NCBI RefSeq assembly: GCF_019393635.1
Contig: NC_057867.1
Span: 72,109,492 to 72,173,491 of the forward strand
From: Dromiciops gliroides
Taxonomy: Eukaryota > Chordata > Mammalia > Microbiotheria > Microbiotheriidae
Direction: 5' to 3'
Length of the DNA stretch: 64,000 nt
Part shown: in pieces, positions 1 to 11,850 of the stretch
Numbering within the stretch: the first letter of the stretch is position 1
Layout of the letters: each line of letters opens with the position of its first letter
Notes under the pieces: generated by a model
The model's database searches: none
Seen by the model: the letters and a program-made list of their open reading frames with translations, nothing else
Told to the model about the DNA's origin: nothing
Translations under genes and position numbers: made by a program

Positions 1-655
1 ATAATCAATCTGCTTCATTTTGTGTATGTTTTGCAAAGAGATAAGATTGTCATGCCATCTGGGGAAAATAGGGTTGAGGGAAGGGGTTTAGAGCAGTTTA
101 AAATATTTACATCTTCATAAAGCTAAGGGTAAATAAATATTCGTTATGAGAGGAAAGCTATTTTCCAAAGGACACTGTAATCAATTCCCCTGGCTCCTTT
201 GGCATAGAATCAGGATGTTCAAGGCTAGCTTACAATAGATACATATTGAGAAGAGAATGACAGTTTTAGAAGGAGGTAACAAGTTAGGGCTGTGGCCAGT
301 CTGGAAGCACCCTCCTTCCCCCTTCCCCCATCATCACCACTCCTGAGCTCCTACCTTCTTGCTCCCTAAACCTTTACATTATTTGGTCATTATTGGGGTG
401 GTGGTGGTAAGAGCTAAATCTCTTTTCATTTCTCCCTCTTTACTTAGCCCTCCAAGGAGTAGCAAAATGTGCCTACTTTTATTGGTTGATCAATTGATTG
501 AGTTTTTAGTTTATCACTGATAGTATTGTACTGGGTGCCAAGGAGAATGAGGAAAAATACCACAAATTATGCCCAGAAGAATTTACCATTATATGTAGAG
601 AGTTGGGCAAGAGTGAAGAGACTATAGAATAGCAGGCTTCAGTTTAGTGTCTTTT

Positions 656-794
656 TTGCAGGGTAATGAGGGTTAACTGATTTGCCCAGGGTCATACAGC
701 TACTAAGTGTCAAGTGTCTGAGGCTGGATTTGAACTCAAGTCCTCCTGTATCCAGGGTCAGGTGCTTTATAAACTGCACCACCTAGCTGTCCCT
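656..794 (-). mobile_element. tRNA-derived marsupial SINE
   Basis: Reverse of the CTAGGTGGCGCAGTGG-head element, with a short T-rich tail at 656. A 14-bp target-site duplication (GTTTAGTGTCTTTT) lies at 642-655 and 795-808. Confidence 0.9.
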
Positions 795-809
795 GTTTAG
801 TGTCTTTTT

Positions 810-945
810 AATTATTTTGTTCTACTTGACAGATGTGTGACTTCAGGCAAGTATCTTAACCTTTCTTGACCTCAGTCTCTTCTGTAAAATGAGAGGATTA
901 GATCCCATGACCTTGAAGATCCCCTCCAGTTCTGACATTTAGCAA
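810..945 (+). mobile_element. MIR-like SINE fragment
   Basis: ATGTGTGACTTCAGGCAAGT, then ACCTCAGTCTCTTCTGTAAA and GATCCCCTCCAGTTCTGACA. Confidence 0.65.
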
Positions 946-1209
946 TACTTGGGTGACCCACACACATGATTTCTACACAAAGGAAGTATTTAATGAATGT
1001 TACTGTTTGCCTGCTTTGGGAAAGATCCAGCACCATGTGCAAGGCTACCCAAGTGGCACTGTGGGAGTACCTATGGGATAGAAAGGAAGGAGATTTATTT
1101 TTGAAAGGGTTAATAGAATGAAATGAGTAGAGAATTACTAGGATGATGGTCTATTTGCATTTCAGCAAAGCATCTGTCAAAGTCTCATAGTATCCCTAAT
1201 GAATGAAGA

Positions 1210-1800
1210 AAAACACAACAATGGCTAGCATTTATATAGTACTCTAAGGTCTGAAAGGATTTACATACTCATTTGTATCTCATTTGATGCTCTGTTGTTG
1301 TTATTGTTGTTTGTCCTTCATTCTAGAAGAGGACCATGACATCAGGGTGATGTTATAACTTGTAACAAATTGGGTTTAAATGACGGAGGTCTGTGAAAGG
1401 TCACCAACCTCACTCCAGAGCCATCTGGGTCCAGTGGCAAGATATACATCAGGACAACTGGAGATGGTCCCAGATGTTTAAGGTAATTGTGGTTAAGTGA
1501 CTTGCCTAGGGTCACATAGCTAGTAAGTGCCTGAGGTGAGATTTGAACTCAAATCCTCCCAACTTCAGGGCCAGTGCTTTATCTGCTGTGCCATTTAGCT
1601 GCCCCTGATGCTCAATACAACCCTACGAGGGAGGTGTTATTATTTCCCCCATTTTACAGTTGAGGAAACTGAGGCAAACAGAGGTTAAGTGACTTGCCTA
1701 CGGTCACACACTTAATAAGTATTTAAGACAAAATCTGAGCTCTAGTCTTCCTGACTCCAAGTCCGTTGCTCTATTTACTGCACTGTCTAGCTGCTGTTAC
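1210..1800 (-). mobile_element. MIR-like CORE-SINE, split by the RTE-tailed SINE
   Basis: GCATTTATATAGTACTCTAA at 1230 and, beyond the insertion, ATTTTACAGTTGAGGAAACT, AAGTGACTTGCCTACGGTCA and CTAGTCTTCCTGACTCCAAG are the reverse of a MIR/CORE-SINE in the right order. Confidence 0.7.
1293..1605 (-). mobile_element. RTE-tailed tRNA-derived SINE inside a MIR-like SINE
   Basis: Starts with GTTGTTGTTATTGTTG and the TTTGTCCTTCATTCTAGAAG block, followed by the reversed tRNA-like SINE body. An 8-bp duplication, TGATGCTC, lies at 1285-1292 and 1606-1613, exactly where the host MIR-like element (1210-1800) is split. Confidence 0.8.
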
Positions 1801-1965
1801 TATAGCAGAAGCACTGACCAGATCAGAGAACTTGAGTACAAATCTTGTCTTGCTACTGTGCGACCTTAGGTAAGCTGCTTCACTTCATGGGGTCTCAGTT
1901 TCCTCCTTTGTAAAATGAGGTGGTCGGATTAGATAGGTCCCTTCTGCCTTTAAATACATGATTCT
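1801..1965 (+). mobile_element. MIR-like SINE fragment
   Basis: GAGTACAAATCTTGTCTTGC, CTCAGTTTCCTCCTTTGTAA and AATGAGGTGGTCGGATTAGA. Confidence 0.65.
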
Positions 1966-1999
1966 ATGAATTGTATGGGGGCCACAGTTTCCAAAATGA

Positions 2000-2215
2000 G
2001 TTCTAGATCTCTGATCCTATGTGTGATCCTGGGCAAGTAATTTCACCTCCCTGGATCTCAGTTTCTTCCTCTGTAAAATGAGAGATTTGGACTTTGATGA
2101 TTTCTGAGCTCCCTTCAAGCTCTAGAACCCTGATCCCATGAACCCCTGTGGGCCTCATTTTCCTCTGTTGTAAAATGAGAAAGATGGACTAGCTGGCCTC
2201 TCCAGAGACTTCAAC
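2000..2215 (+). mobile_element. MIR-like SINE fragments (two, same strand)
   Basis: ATCCTGGGCAAGTAATTTCA...CTCTGTAAAATGAGAGATTT, then a second CCTCATTTTCCTCTGTTGTA...AATGAGAAAGATGGACTAGC. The second looks like a partial repeat of the first. Confidence 0.6.
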
Positions 2216-2309
2216 TTCCACAAACCTACGGAATGAAGATTGAATGAGTATGCCATAAAGCAGATGCAAAACCCCAAGAATAGCTGTATTCAAAGGGTGT
2301 TTTTTAAAT

Positions 2310-2570
2310 AACAGAGCAATGTGAACCTTAAAGGGAGGTCTTCAGTGGCATGCCTTAGGTCACTGCCTTGTACCTTATCCTCATCAACATTTTTATCATT
2401 GCCTCTGATGGAAACATGGAGGACATTGTTATCAGATTTGTCAAGGACACAAAGTTGGCAGGGAAAGCTACCGTATGAGATTCCAAAAAATCTTGATGGG
2501 GTAGAACAGTGGGAACTGATTTAAGAGGGATACATGTCGAGGTTAAAAGAAATCAAGTGTACAGGTTCAG
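2310..2570 (+). mobile_element. L3/CR1-type LINE fragment (+ strand)
   Basis: One frame reads NLKGRSSVA near 2324-2350 and a neighbouring frame gives FLSLPLMETWRTLL-like residues. This fits the CR1/L3 reverse transcriptase stretch between the GRSSV...GVPQG and ADDTK motifs (...TFLSLPL..., AAGGACACAAAG). It is broken by frameshifts. Its 5' part is the likely donor of the patch found at 3198-3230. Confidence 0.6.
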
Positions 2571-2618
2571 GAATGGGAGACCTGGCTTAGCAGCTGTTCA
2601 TATGAAAAAGACATGGTA

Positions 2619-2774
2619 GGGGCAGCTAGATGGCGCAGTGGTTAAAGCACTGGCCCTGAATTCAGGAGTACCTGAGTTCAAATCCGGCCTCAGACACTTG
2701 ACACTTACTAGCTGTGTGACCCTGGGCAAGTCACTTAACCCCCATTGCCTGCAAAAAAACAAAAAAAAGAAAAT
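2619..2774 (+). mobile_element. tRNA-derived marsupial SINE
   Basis: Full-length head (GGCAGCTAGATGGCGCAGTG), body and A-rich tail. The duplication GACATGGTA lies at 2610-2618 and 2775-2783. The head has the tRNA A/B-box layout but is a retroposon, not a tRNA gene. Confidence 0.9.
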
Positions 2775-3059
2775 GACATGGTACGGGAAAGTTAGCTGGC
2801 CATAAACTCCTTAGAAACCAATGTTGTCATGTTGTTGCCAAAAGTAAGGTACCGTGTTCAGATCACAGGCAATGATGAGCCTTTCCCTTGGGAAATTTAC
2901 AAATTAATTGCAGGGGCAGGACACACACATGAATTATACCTTTCTGGAACAACTTGCCAGCAAGTGCAAATTAATATGATAGGAATGAGGGCATAAATGT
3001 TAAGGGAGTGATAGAGGCAAAGGCAGTCCACGGTCTGAGTTCAGACCTGCGTTACCTTT

Positions 3060-3670
3060 TTTCTTGCATTATTAACTGGGCTTTTCTCTACTCCATCCTC
3101 CACTCAGTGGCCAAAATAATCTTCCTAACAACACACATTCGTTGCGGCATTTTTGTGTCTCCCTGTAGTTTCTAGGATAAAATAGGAACTCAGCTTGGCA
3201 ATGTCAACCTTAAAGGGAGGTCTCTAGTGGAGAAGCTCTTCATAATCCGACTCTCACTACCTTTACAGGTTTATTTCACATCACGTCTTTTGATGTGCTC
3301 TATATTCCAGCCAGAGCAAATTCCTCCATAGCCCTGTAATGTGGCATCCTGTCTCCTTTCCCTGATGTCTGGAATGCACTCTCTCCTCATCTGGGCCTCC
3401 TAGAATCAGTAGTTTCCTACAAGGCGTAGCCTCATGCCACTTCCTGTGAGAAGCCTTTCCTGAACCCCTTAGCTTCAGCACTCAACTCTTCCTCAAATTT
3501 TCACTCATGTACTTCCATTTCCAAGTTGTTTTATACCCCCCCCCCCAGGAAAATGGAAGCACTTGGAGGGTAGAAACCATTTTTTTTGTTGTTTTTATAT
3601 TTGTATCCCCAGTGCCTTGCACATAGTAGGTACTTAATAACTGCTCATTAGTTTCTGTTGAATTAGATGA
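3060..3670 (+). mobile_element. L2 LINE 3' end (+ strand)
   Basis: Recognisable L2 order: CTCTACTCCATCCTCCACTC, TCTAGGATAAAATAGGAACTC, TTATTTCACATCACGTC, GTCTGGAATGCACTCTC, and the terminal TGTATCCCCAGTGCCTTGCA / CATAGTAGGTACTTAATAA. A foreign patch lies at 3198-3230 and a C11 run near 3538-3548. Confidence 0.8.
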
Positions 3671-4834
3671 GTCTAGCAGTTCCTGTGACTTATTGTACAT
3701 CCATTCCCAAACATAGCAAGACACCAGAAAACTGACTGCTGCGATCAGATCCACTGTGAGAACCTCAGATCTCCCTCAACCTCATACCTCTGGTCCTAGG
3801 GTGCTGAAAGTGGGCCATGTGTACACAGCTGCACTACAAACTAAAAAGCTTACATTGTCATTTTTCAAAGAACTCTAGGGGAACTGAAAAAAACAACAAC
3901 AAACAGCTAGAGTTCCTTGTTTTTAAAAAGCTGGAGTCCTTGAGACCCTGAGAAGAAAAAATAATGCATGACCAAGAGAGGCTTTGGTAATCTCCAAAGT
4001 TTGGAAACTGACAAAGTTTATTTTGGAATCTCACCATAAATATCATCACACAATTAAAAGGGTTTAAGGCACTTCATAAAGTTAAGTGAATTGATGTCTC
4101 TCATATGCAGTATTTTAACCTGGTCTTCAAGAAAGAGCCCATAAACAAAAGACCATAAAGGCATCAGATGAAATGAATTCTTGCAAGCTCAGAGAATGTC
4201 GAAGAAGACACACTTCTCAGAAACTCTTAGGCAACCTACACAAACACATGATAACTCTAGCACCCAGGACCTGCTATCCCAAAAGACTAAGACCAGTGGG
4301 ACAACCAAATTGGAGACAGTAGCAAATATGGAGAGGATGGATTTTTTTCTATTCTCTTGGCAACTACTGTGGAGCCACTGGGGATGTATAGTCAGATGGG
4401 AACATTTAGTATTTCCATAGCAGAACACCTTTGTTTTCAAGGAATTTGGAAGCATCCTGCAAACTATATTTTCCTATGGCTACACCGTTCCTGACCACTT
4501 TCTCTAATGTAGGAGACCATTTTTATAAAAGCTTTTCTTTCATACCAGGCATTTGTGTCTGCGTTCCACACAGCAAACAAAGTCACTATTGCTAAGCAAA
4601 TCTCGCTACAGTGGAAACTACCAATATTTCACTCCTACCTTCTCAATTTAGAGAGAAAAATAAAGATTTCTTTCATAGCTTAGAGGATTGTCCTTTGAGT
4701 CAAGAGAATTTATTCTCAGTACTCATTCATTTATTCACAAGATTTTGAAATACATTTGCGTCCTCCAAAGCCTATGCTGATCATGAAAACATTCTCATTA
4801 TAATGGAGAATTTTTTTTTTTTACTGAACTAAGT

Positions 4835-5690
4835 GGACTATTTTTTAAAATTAAATTTTCATTTTAAAATTATCAAGTATTTCTTTTTCCTCTCTCCCCC
4901 TCGCCGTCCCCATGGAAAAGAAAAAGAGAAATGAAATTCTTGTAACAAATGAGCGTAGTCAAACAAAACAAATTCCTACATTGGCCACGTCAGAATTGTT
5001 CCTGCTCACTGAATTGATCAGAATTCTTTAGTCTATCAAAACTGTTCATTTTTACACTGTTGATGTTATAGTAGAAATCATTTTCCTGGTTCTCATATCA
5101 CTCTGCATCAGTTTATACAGATCTCCCCAGGTTTCTCTGAACCTCTCTCTTCATTTCTTATAGCACAATATTCTATTACCTTCATAAGCCATAATTTAAT
5201 CAGCCATCCCTAAGGTACCCCCTTAGTTTTCAGTTATTTTCTACTACAAAACCAGCTGCTATAAAGGTCAGCTAGGTGGCACAATGGATAGAGCACCGGC
5301 CCTGGAGTCAGGAGGACCTGAGTTCAAATCTGACCTCAGACACTTAACACTTACTAGCTGTGTGACCCTGGGCAAGTCACTTAACCCCAATTGCCTCACC
5401 AAAAAAAAAAAAAAAAGACCTGCTATAAACATTATGTACATATAGATCCTTTTCCTCTTTCTTTGATCTCTTTAGGATATAGGCTTAACAATGGTATTGC
5501 TGGGTCAAAAGATATGCACAGTTTGGTAATCTTTTTGGGCATAGTACCAAATTGCTTTCCATAATGACTGGACCAATTGCACCCTTCCACCACCAATGTG
5601 CCCATTTTCTCATACTTCCTCCAATATTTTTAAATTTCTTCCTTTTGTCATCTTTGCCAATCTGATGGGTATGAGGTGGAATACAAGTGG
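4835..5690 (-). mobile_element. Diverged L1 3' end (- strand), split by a SINE
   Basis: The minus strand reads YHLIPIRLAKMTK near 5640-5690, then a CCAATTTGGTACTATG-like stretch and the 3' UTR. This matches the layout of the younger L1s at 61-63 kb but with many changes and stops. The SINE at 5266-5419 sits inside it. Confidence 0.75.
5266..5419 (+). mobile_element. tRNA-derived marsupial SINE
   Basis: Full-length with an A16 tail, inserted in a minus-strand L1. The duplication CTGCTATAAA lies at 5256-5265 and 5420-5429. Confidence 0.9.
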
Positions 5691-5814
5691 ACTGTTTTCT
5701 GAGGACATACGTATTTCAGGAGCTTGGCTAATGATTAAATACTCTTCTTTCACAGTGACTAAATTCTGGCAAAAGTTAGTGGTGGGTCCTGACCATGATG
5801 TAGTCAAGCCTCAT

Positions 5815-6330
5815 TCTTGCCTAAACTCTCTTTAGATTCTCCTTCCTCCTTGCCTGTTACATGGCAACACCCTCCCCTCCCCCATTTTTCAGTGTCCCTC
5901 TAGTTGTTGTCTTTCACTGTTAGAGTATAAGCTCTCTGAGGGCAGTCAGGGACCCCCTTGTAGTTGTTATTATTGTTGTTCAGTCATTGCAGTCATGTCT
6001 GACTCTTTGGGACCCCATTTGGGGTTTTCTTAGCAAAAAATTAGTTTGCCATTTCCTTCTCTAGCTCATTTTACAGATGAGGAAACTGAGGCAAACAGGG
6101 TGAAGTGACTTGCCCGTGGAGACCCTGAGAAGAAAAGATAATACATGACCAAGAGAAGCCAGTGTTTTAGTCCAGATTTGAACTCAGGTCTTCTTGACTC
6201 CAAGCCTGATATTCTATCTACTATGCCACCTAGCTGCCCTGCAGGGACTGTTGAGCATGATTTTTATTTGTATTCTCAACACTTAGCTCAATGCCTGGCA
6301 TATAGTAAGCATTTAAACAAAACCAGGCTA
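5815..6330 (+). mobile_element. L2 LINE 3' end (+ strand), split by MAR1
   Basis: GAGTATAAGCTCTCTGAGGG at about 5922-5941 and GCAGGGACTGTTGAGC...CTGGCATATAGTAAGCATTTAA at 6241-6315 are the two halves of an L2 3' end. The MAR1-type SINE at 5957-6240 lies between them. Confidence 0.75.
5957..6240 (-). mobile_element. MAR1-type SINE with RTE tail, carrying a foreign patch
   Basis: The TTGTTGTTCAGTCATTGCAG / TCTGACTCTTTGGGACCCCA end resembles the RTE/BovB-type tail of marsupial MAR1 SINEs. It is followed by the reversed tRNA-related body, ending ATGCCACCTAGCTGCC. A 7-bp repeat, CAGGGAC, flanks it (5947-5953, 6242-6248). The stretch at 6119-6159 replaces the usual CAGGGTCACACAGCTAGTAA block. Confidence 0.8.
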
Positions 6331-6559
6331 AGTCTTATGGGAAAGATGCATTGAAAGGCATCAGGCAGAAGGAGTCTGGTGTTTAATAGCTAGTGTAGAC
6401 CCAGCTAGTTGGTGTATTGAAAAGAGCACTCAATTTCAATGTATCACAGACTTTGAGCTTTAAGGGAAAGTAGAGTTCATATTTGGATTTGGGCAGCCCA
6501 GATCCGAATCTTCCCATGACCATTTTGACTAGCCTGTAGTAAACACTGTAAGCTTTCAA

Positions 6560-6640
6560 CTGTCTTGCCTGCTTCTTTTTGTACCTCCAATACTTAGCAC
6601 GGTCCCTGGCACACAGTAAGTGCTTAATAAATGCTTTCTC
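6560..6640 (+). mobile_element. L2 3' end fragment (+ strand)
   Basis: GTACCTCCAATACTTAGCAC, then CTGGCACACAGTAAGTGCTTAATAAATGC, which is the conserved last segment of L2. Confidence 0.7.
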
Positions 6641-6734
6641 TTTCTCCATCTGTGTAACATTGAGCAAGTCATTTCCCTTCTTGGGGCCTCAGTTTATTTT
6701 TCTGTGAAATGAGCTAGATTGTCTAGATTCCATA

Positions 6735-7085
6735 CAATTCAACAAGCATTCATTGATACCCACTCTGTACCAGACACTTTGCCACATAGTGGGGACATAA
6801 AGGGGGAGGGAAAATGGAAACAGTATCTTACAGGGGTAAGGCACTAGCCAATGGGAATGGGGAGTGGGGGGAGAGGTCAGGATAGGCTTCCTGGAAGAAA
6901 GGGTGCTTCGCTGAGCGTGGAAAGAAGTTCAGAGATAGAACATGATGTTCAGAGAATAGTAGGGAGAAATATGTGATCGGTCTGGAAAGGTTAGGTCGGA
7001 GATGGATTACCAAGGATTTGAAATGCCAGTGTAAATGCCAAGACTTGTGGTTGTGATTGTTTCTCCCATACATTAGAATGTGAGC
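6735..7085 (-). mobile_element. L2 3' end (- strand)
   Basis: AACAAGCATTCATTGATACC...GTACCAGACACTTTG is the reverse of the L2 terminus. The following GGCTTCCTGGAAGAAAGGG, GAAAGGTTAGGTCGGAG and GGATTTGAAATGCC match the reverse of the upstream L2 coding part. Confidence 0.65.
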
Positions 7086-7089
7086 TGCA

Positions 7090-9390
7090 GTACTTAGCCC
7101 TTAGTAGGCATTTGCTGATTGTTGATCAATTTATCCTGGAGTCAGGAAGCAGGAGTCAGGAAGCAGCTTCTAAAGCTTCTTGAGCAGGCATTCGCCTGTG
7201 TTTTAGAATATGAATTTGGCAGCTGTATGAAAGTTGAATTAGAGTGGAAGAGAAAAAGGTCATCAGCCAAAGGCCCTTTAAGATTTCCTGATTTTAACTC
7301 CAAGGAAGGCTTGTTGTGGATTCTGAATGTTCTGGGGTCAGGCAGTATATCACACAGCTACTATACTCTGCCACAGAAGTCAAAACATCCTGGAAAAGTC
7401 CTCGATCCTGAAAGAGTTGCTGCTCACTTCTTAATTCTGAAGTAGACGATGAGAAGAAGGCTGGCACGAATAGCTATTTTTAAAATGGTCCTGTTCCTAT
7501 TAGAAAGAAAAAGAAATATGAATTTTTATTTGTTAAAGAAAATGGATGAGTTAAAATTGGTATTTTAGCTGAATATAATTATTGTCATCATAATCATCAT
7601 CATTATCTTTGGGAGCTGAAATGACTGATTTGGAGGAGAATTGGAGCAGATTTCACCTGTCACCTCCATTCTTTTCTCTCATGCTTTCCTTTTACAAATT
7701 TGCTTTCTTTAGCCTCTGAACTATTCAGGGATGCTATTATCATCTTTTCAGTTCACAGGTCTGCATTATTCACTGTTCAAATAAAATATAAAACTAGAAC
7801 AGCTATTTTGTACTGGAATATAGTTTGCATTTTTTTGCTAGGAGGAAAAAAAAACATCAGGCTGCCAGGCTACACAAAGTGGCTATAAAGACAATATTTT
7901 ACCCTCTACATCCTAGGGTACCGCAGCTTTGCTGAATGAGCTCCCAATACCTGTCCTATACACGTGGGGAGTCCGCATCTTATCACTAGACCCATGAAAG
8001 ATTACTTTGAACAGTGGCTCCCCAGAGATCCCAATCAGAGGGTGAAATCAATAGAGGAATGCAGAATATCTTGAGTGCAGGTTGGCAAAGGTGCCCTAAA
8101 ACGAGTGATATCACATAATTAGAATATGAGTCAAGGCTTAGTTCTCCTGTGTTCCGTAGATTCAGCCCCCTACCTCTAAGACAAAAGAGATCTATAGATT
8201 AAGATAATTAATGAAACCCTTTCTTAGTACTCAGTTTCTTTTGTTCTGGTGGATAGGTAAAGGGACTTCTTTCAATTTTGCATTTGAATACACTCGATGG
8301 GGTGTCTGTCTGGTTGCAACAGAGATGTTTTGTTCCAAGTTCCCAGGAGATTTTAGTTATGTAATTTATTTTTCTGTTTCAAATCAGGTGTGACAGGTTG
8401 CAAAGGGTGAATTCCCTAAGCTTGTTGACCAAATTTGTTTTAAAGCATTGGTGAATCCAAGATTTCATCAATGGCCGTGTTCCCTCCACCGATGGAGGTC
8501 CCAGTGTCTTCTTGCCTTCCCATCCTATGAAATAATGTATAGAAACCCCTCTGCAAACCTGAATGCACTCCAGGAATGGAAACTAATCTTGACCATGTTT
8601 TCCTATAAATCCTCCATAAAGAAGCTTTTCAAAAAACACTGGAGGCCTTCCTCTTGTTCTTTTCAAATCTGGGGGATTATCAATGGACCACTCAGGGCAT
8701 TGTCTCTCATTCTCCTAAATGACTGACAGCATAGTTCACCATCAATTACTGTTGCTGTGTGGAATGGGTATGGGGACAAAGCAAGAAGTTGAAGGGACTC
8801 CAGTGTGATTGGGAAGATGGGATGAGTGTATCTAATCTATCTCACTTCTTTTAAACAAGATTAATAGCGTTAGAAAGACTTAGGAATGTCAGTTTTATCA
8901 AGCAAGGAAAAAAATTACAATATTTAATAAGTTACTATAATTTCTGCTATCTGAGAAAACAGTTTCAAATATAAATAATTACAAGCAGACATTATGACTT
9001 TACTGTGAAATAAAGTAGAGACTCAACAGATTGGAGCTCAACACATTGGGCTTGGAGGAAACCATGTCTCTGCCAGAGTCTGGTAGTACATTTTGGCCAA
9101 GATCTTGGTCATCAGATTTGAAAGTTTCAATATAATATTAACTTCCTGTCAATCAAGTTACCTTCATTCAGGAAGAATGAATATGTTGTTATTGAAATCT
9201 TGACTATCATACATTATGATTATGAATAATAGGGGCATCTCTGACCCCTACATGAGGGAGCAGCAACACTGCCGTTTGTGTCATGGAACACTTTTGATAC
9301 TTGTAATCGTCCATGTTGGAGTCAAATTTGTATAAGAACAACAGCAGTGTAGAATCCAGATTTGTTTCTAAAACTTTGGAATGGTTGAAT
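7090..9390. other. Upstream unique sequence, no gene seen
   Basis: Mostly AT-rich with short open frames of up to about 108 residues that resemble no family I know. A 14-bp direct repeat (GGAGTCAGGAAGCA) lies in tandem at 7138-7165. Confidence 0.6.
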
Positions 9391-9399
9391 GTCAAAAGG

Positions 9400-9725
9400 A
9401 ATTTTTTGAAAGAGTGGGCAGATTGGCTTCTGTTTTGGCTGTCCCCCATGCCTGGAATGCTCTCCATCTTTACCTCTGTCTCCTGGCTTTCTTTGTCTTT
9501 CTCAAGATTCAGTTCAAATCCCACTTTCTGCGAGAGACCTTTCCTAAGTCCCCTCCCTGTTGGTGATTTACCTGAGATCACCTTCAGTGTATCCTCTGTG
9601 TGTGTATGTACATACATACACAATACATGCATATGTACACACATGGACTGTTTTTTCACCTTTCTTTGTATCCCCAACACTAAGCACGGTACCAGGAAAA
9701 TGACAGGCACTTAATAAATGGTTAC
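9400..9725 (+). mobile_element. L2 3' end (+ strand)
   Basis: GGCTGTCCCCCATGCCTGGA, TCAAGATTCAGTTCAAATCC, GAGACCTTTCCTAAGTCCCC and the end TGTATCCCCAACACTAAGCA / GGCACTTAATAAATGG. A CATA/TGTA-rich stretch near 9600-9640 replaces the usual spacer. Confidence 0.8.
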
Positions 9726-10219
9726 TGACTTGATTTGACTTGGAAGGTGCGAAGTCTCGGGCCGATGATAATAAATAATCCTGTAGAGTCAGGAGGAATT
9801 TCCCATTTCTTTGCAGAACTGAAATCAGTGAGTTGCTGGTTCACATGGCAGATTTGTAAATTTCCTCCCAATCCTGTGGGGAGCCTATTCCCATTCATGT
9901 AAGCTGAGCAAACATATCAGGAGAAGAGCCCTCCTATAGATGGAGAGCCAGGCAGCTTGAGTCCATTTATCAATGAGCGTGATATTCCATCTCCCAGGGA
10001 AGTTAAAGGATTGCTTTTAATTACAAGTGAAGAGCTAAACTTGAGGTTGTTGTCATAGGTGTGTGCTATTTGGTTGTATGAACTATTCATAAAATCATAA
10101 ATCCTTTCACAAACATCTGTAAAAAAAAGAGACCTTGAAAATACATTATCATAAAAACATTTGAAAGATGCATGCAATTAAAAAGCTTGCTAACTGCATT
10201 AAAAAAAGACTCTTGCTGA

Positions 10220-10860
10220 GCATGCATACCCAAAGGAAGGCATTGACAAAGAAGAAGCCTTCAAATACACCAAAATACACCAAGTACTCCAAATAAACCA
10301 AAACATTTATAGCAACATTTTTTTTTCCTGGTGGCAAAGTACTGGAAGCAAAGTAGATACCCATTGATTAGGGAATGGTTAAACACATGATAGTCTATCA
10401 ATGTAATAGAATATTACTTTGTTGTAAGAAATGATGAATACCAAGAAGCAGGGAAAGACTTACATGAACTGATGCAAGGTGAAGTTAATAGAGTCAGGGA
10501 AACAACGCAAACACTGACTGCAGTCATGTAAATAGAAAGAACGATCACTATAAAACTGAATATTGTGAAATATAAAGCCCAAGGTAGGCCTCAAAGAAGA
10601 AATATGAGATGATACTCCCTTCCCTTCCCCTTGTCCTTTACCAAGGTGATGAAGGTACACAGGTATGGAAAACTGCAAATAACTTCAGTCCTTTCTAATG
10701 TGTTGAATGGTTTTATGAATTTCTTTTTTCTTTTTAAAAAAAATTATTTGTTATAAGGATTGGCTCTCTGGGAGGGAGAGAGGGAAATGGGGGGATCTTG
10801 GTGGTGTAAAAGCAAAAGAGAGCAATAAAGATCTATTTCTTAAAAGATCAAGAATATCTG
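10220..10860 (+). mobile_element. Diverged L1-type 3' end (+ strand)
   Basis: Shows degraded copies of the element's signature: CCATTGATTAGGGAATGG, then GTAAGAAATGATGAAT, ATGAACTGATGCAAGG and an A-rich end after the AATAAAG at about 10823. No intact reading frame remains. Confidence 0.65.
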
Positions 10861-10950
10861 GGACTCACTAAAGAAAAAGCTAAAAGCCCCTAACATATGT
10901 TCCTTAAGAAAGATACCATGCAGCCTTTCTTCCCCTGTAGTTTTAGCTTT

Positions 10951-11012
10951 ACATACATACTTACATACATATATACATACATACATACATACATACATAC
11001 ATACATACATAC
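10951..11012 (+). repeat. (ACAT)n microsatellite
   Basis: Tetranucleotide repeat with a few interruptions near 10960-10978. Confidence 0.95.
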
Positions 11013-11764
11013 AGTTTGGTCTCCACTGGAGTATATGACCATCATAGACAACTGGCTGGGATCTCATTGCACTATGAAGGCTTGGCAACATCTGCCAGCA
11101 CCTTCAAAATGGATTAAGATACTCTGTTCAATCTGGACTTTCACCAACATTACCTGCCAGAGCCATGGTGGGGGCGGTGTTTACATTTTCCAAAGGAAGA
11201 AGCCCAAGGCTGGAGGCAACAAACCACCTGGTTATTGAATAGAAATGTTTGTTGCTTCTAATTGCCCAGAAAGATTTATTAGGTTTTCTGTTATTTTTGC
11301 TAGAATTCCTAGTTGGTTTTTTTTTTCAGTGTTGACTTAAGAAATGGCAGGCATAGAGCTATACAATGTGACATTCTAACATTCGGCAGTCTTCCAAACC
11401 CCAAATGGTGGTAGCGTGCTACTCAGTATGAAATAAATGACTAAAATGGAAGAAGGAGCTTCTTTATCAGAATATCCTCCAAGGGCCTGATGCAAAAAAA
11501 AATCATGTCAAGCCCTATGTAAATAAAATTATCCCATAATACCACATATAGACACTCCTCAGAGACACATAACTTAGTTGGAACAGCTCTGTATGGAGCA
11601 CTATTCCTGCTAGGGAAGGGTAGGTTCCAGCTCTTCTGGGCCCTTGTTGTTGCTCCTATGCACAGAGGCTGCCTCAGTGACCAGCTAGGACAGAAAAGAG
11701 CAGCTGCCCCCAAGGAAGTCATTGCTTTTGACCTCAGGAAGAATACATGGAAGGTGGTTCAAGA

Positions 11765-11850
11765 GGTTTTTGCCCTTTTTGGTATCCCCAGTGCTTAACA
11801 CTATGTCTGAAACTAGTAAATGCTTACTGAATGCTTGTCATTTCCTTGAC
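11765..11850 (+). mobile_element. L2 terminal fragment (+ strand)
   Basis: GGTATCCCCAGTGCTTAACA, then AGTAAATGCTTACTGAATGC, the L2 tail only. Confidence 0.6.

Noticed and set aside
2619..2774. Possible tRNA genes in the SINE heads
   Set aside because: All copies have the SINE body, A-rich tail and target-site duplications; none folds as an isolated tRNA with intact ends.
10897..11238. 113-residue frame ending in KPKAGGNKPPGY, considered as a processed pseudogene
   Set aside because: Half is the ACAT microsatellite. The rest has no parent gene I can name, no A-tail and no duplication.
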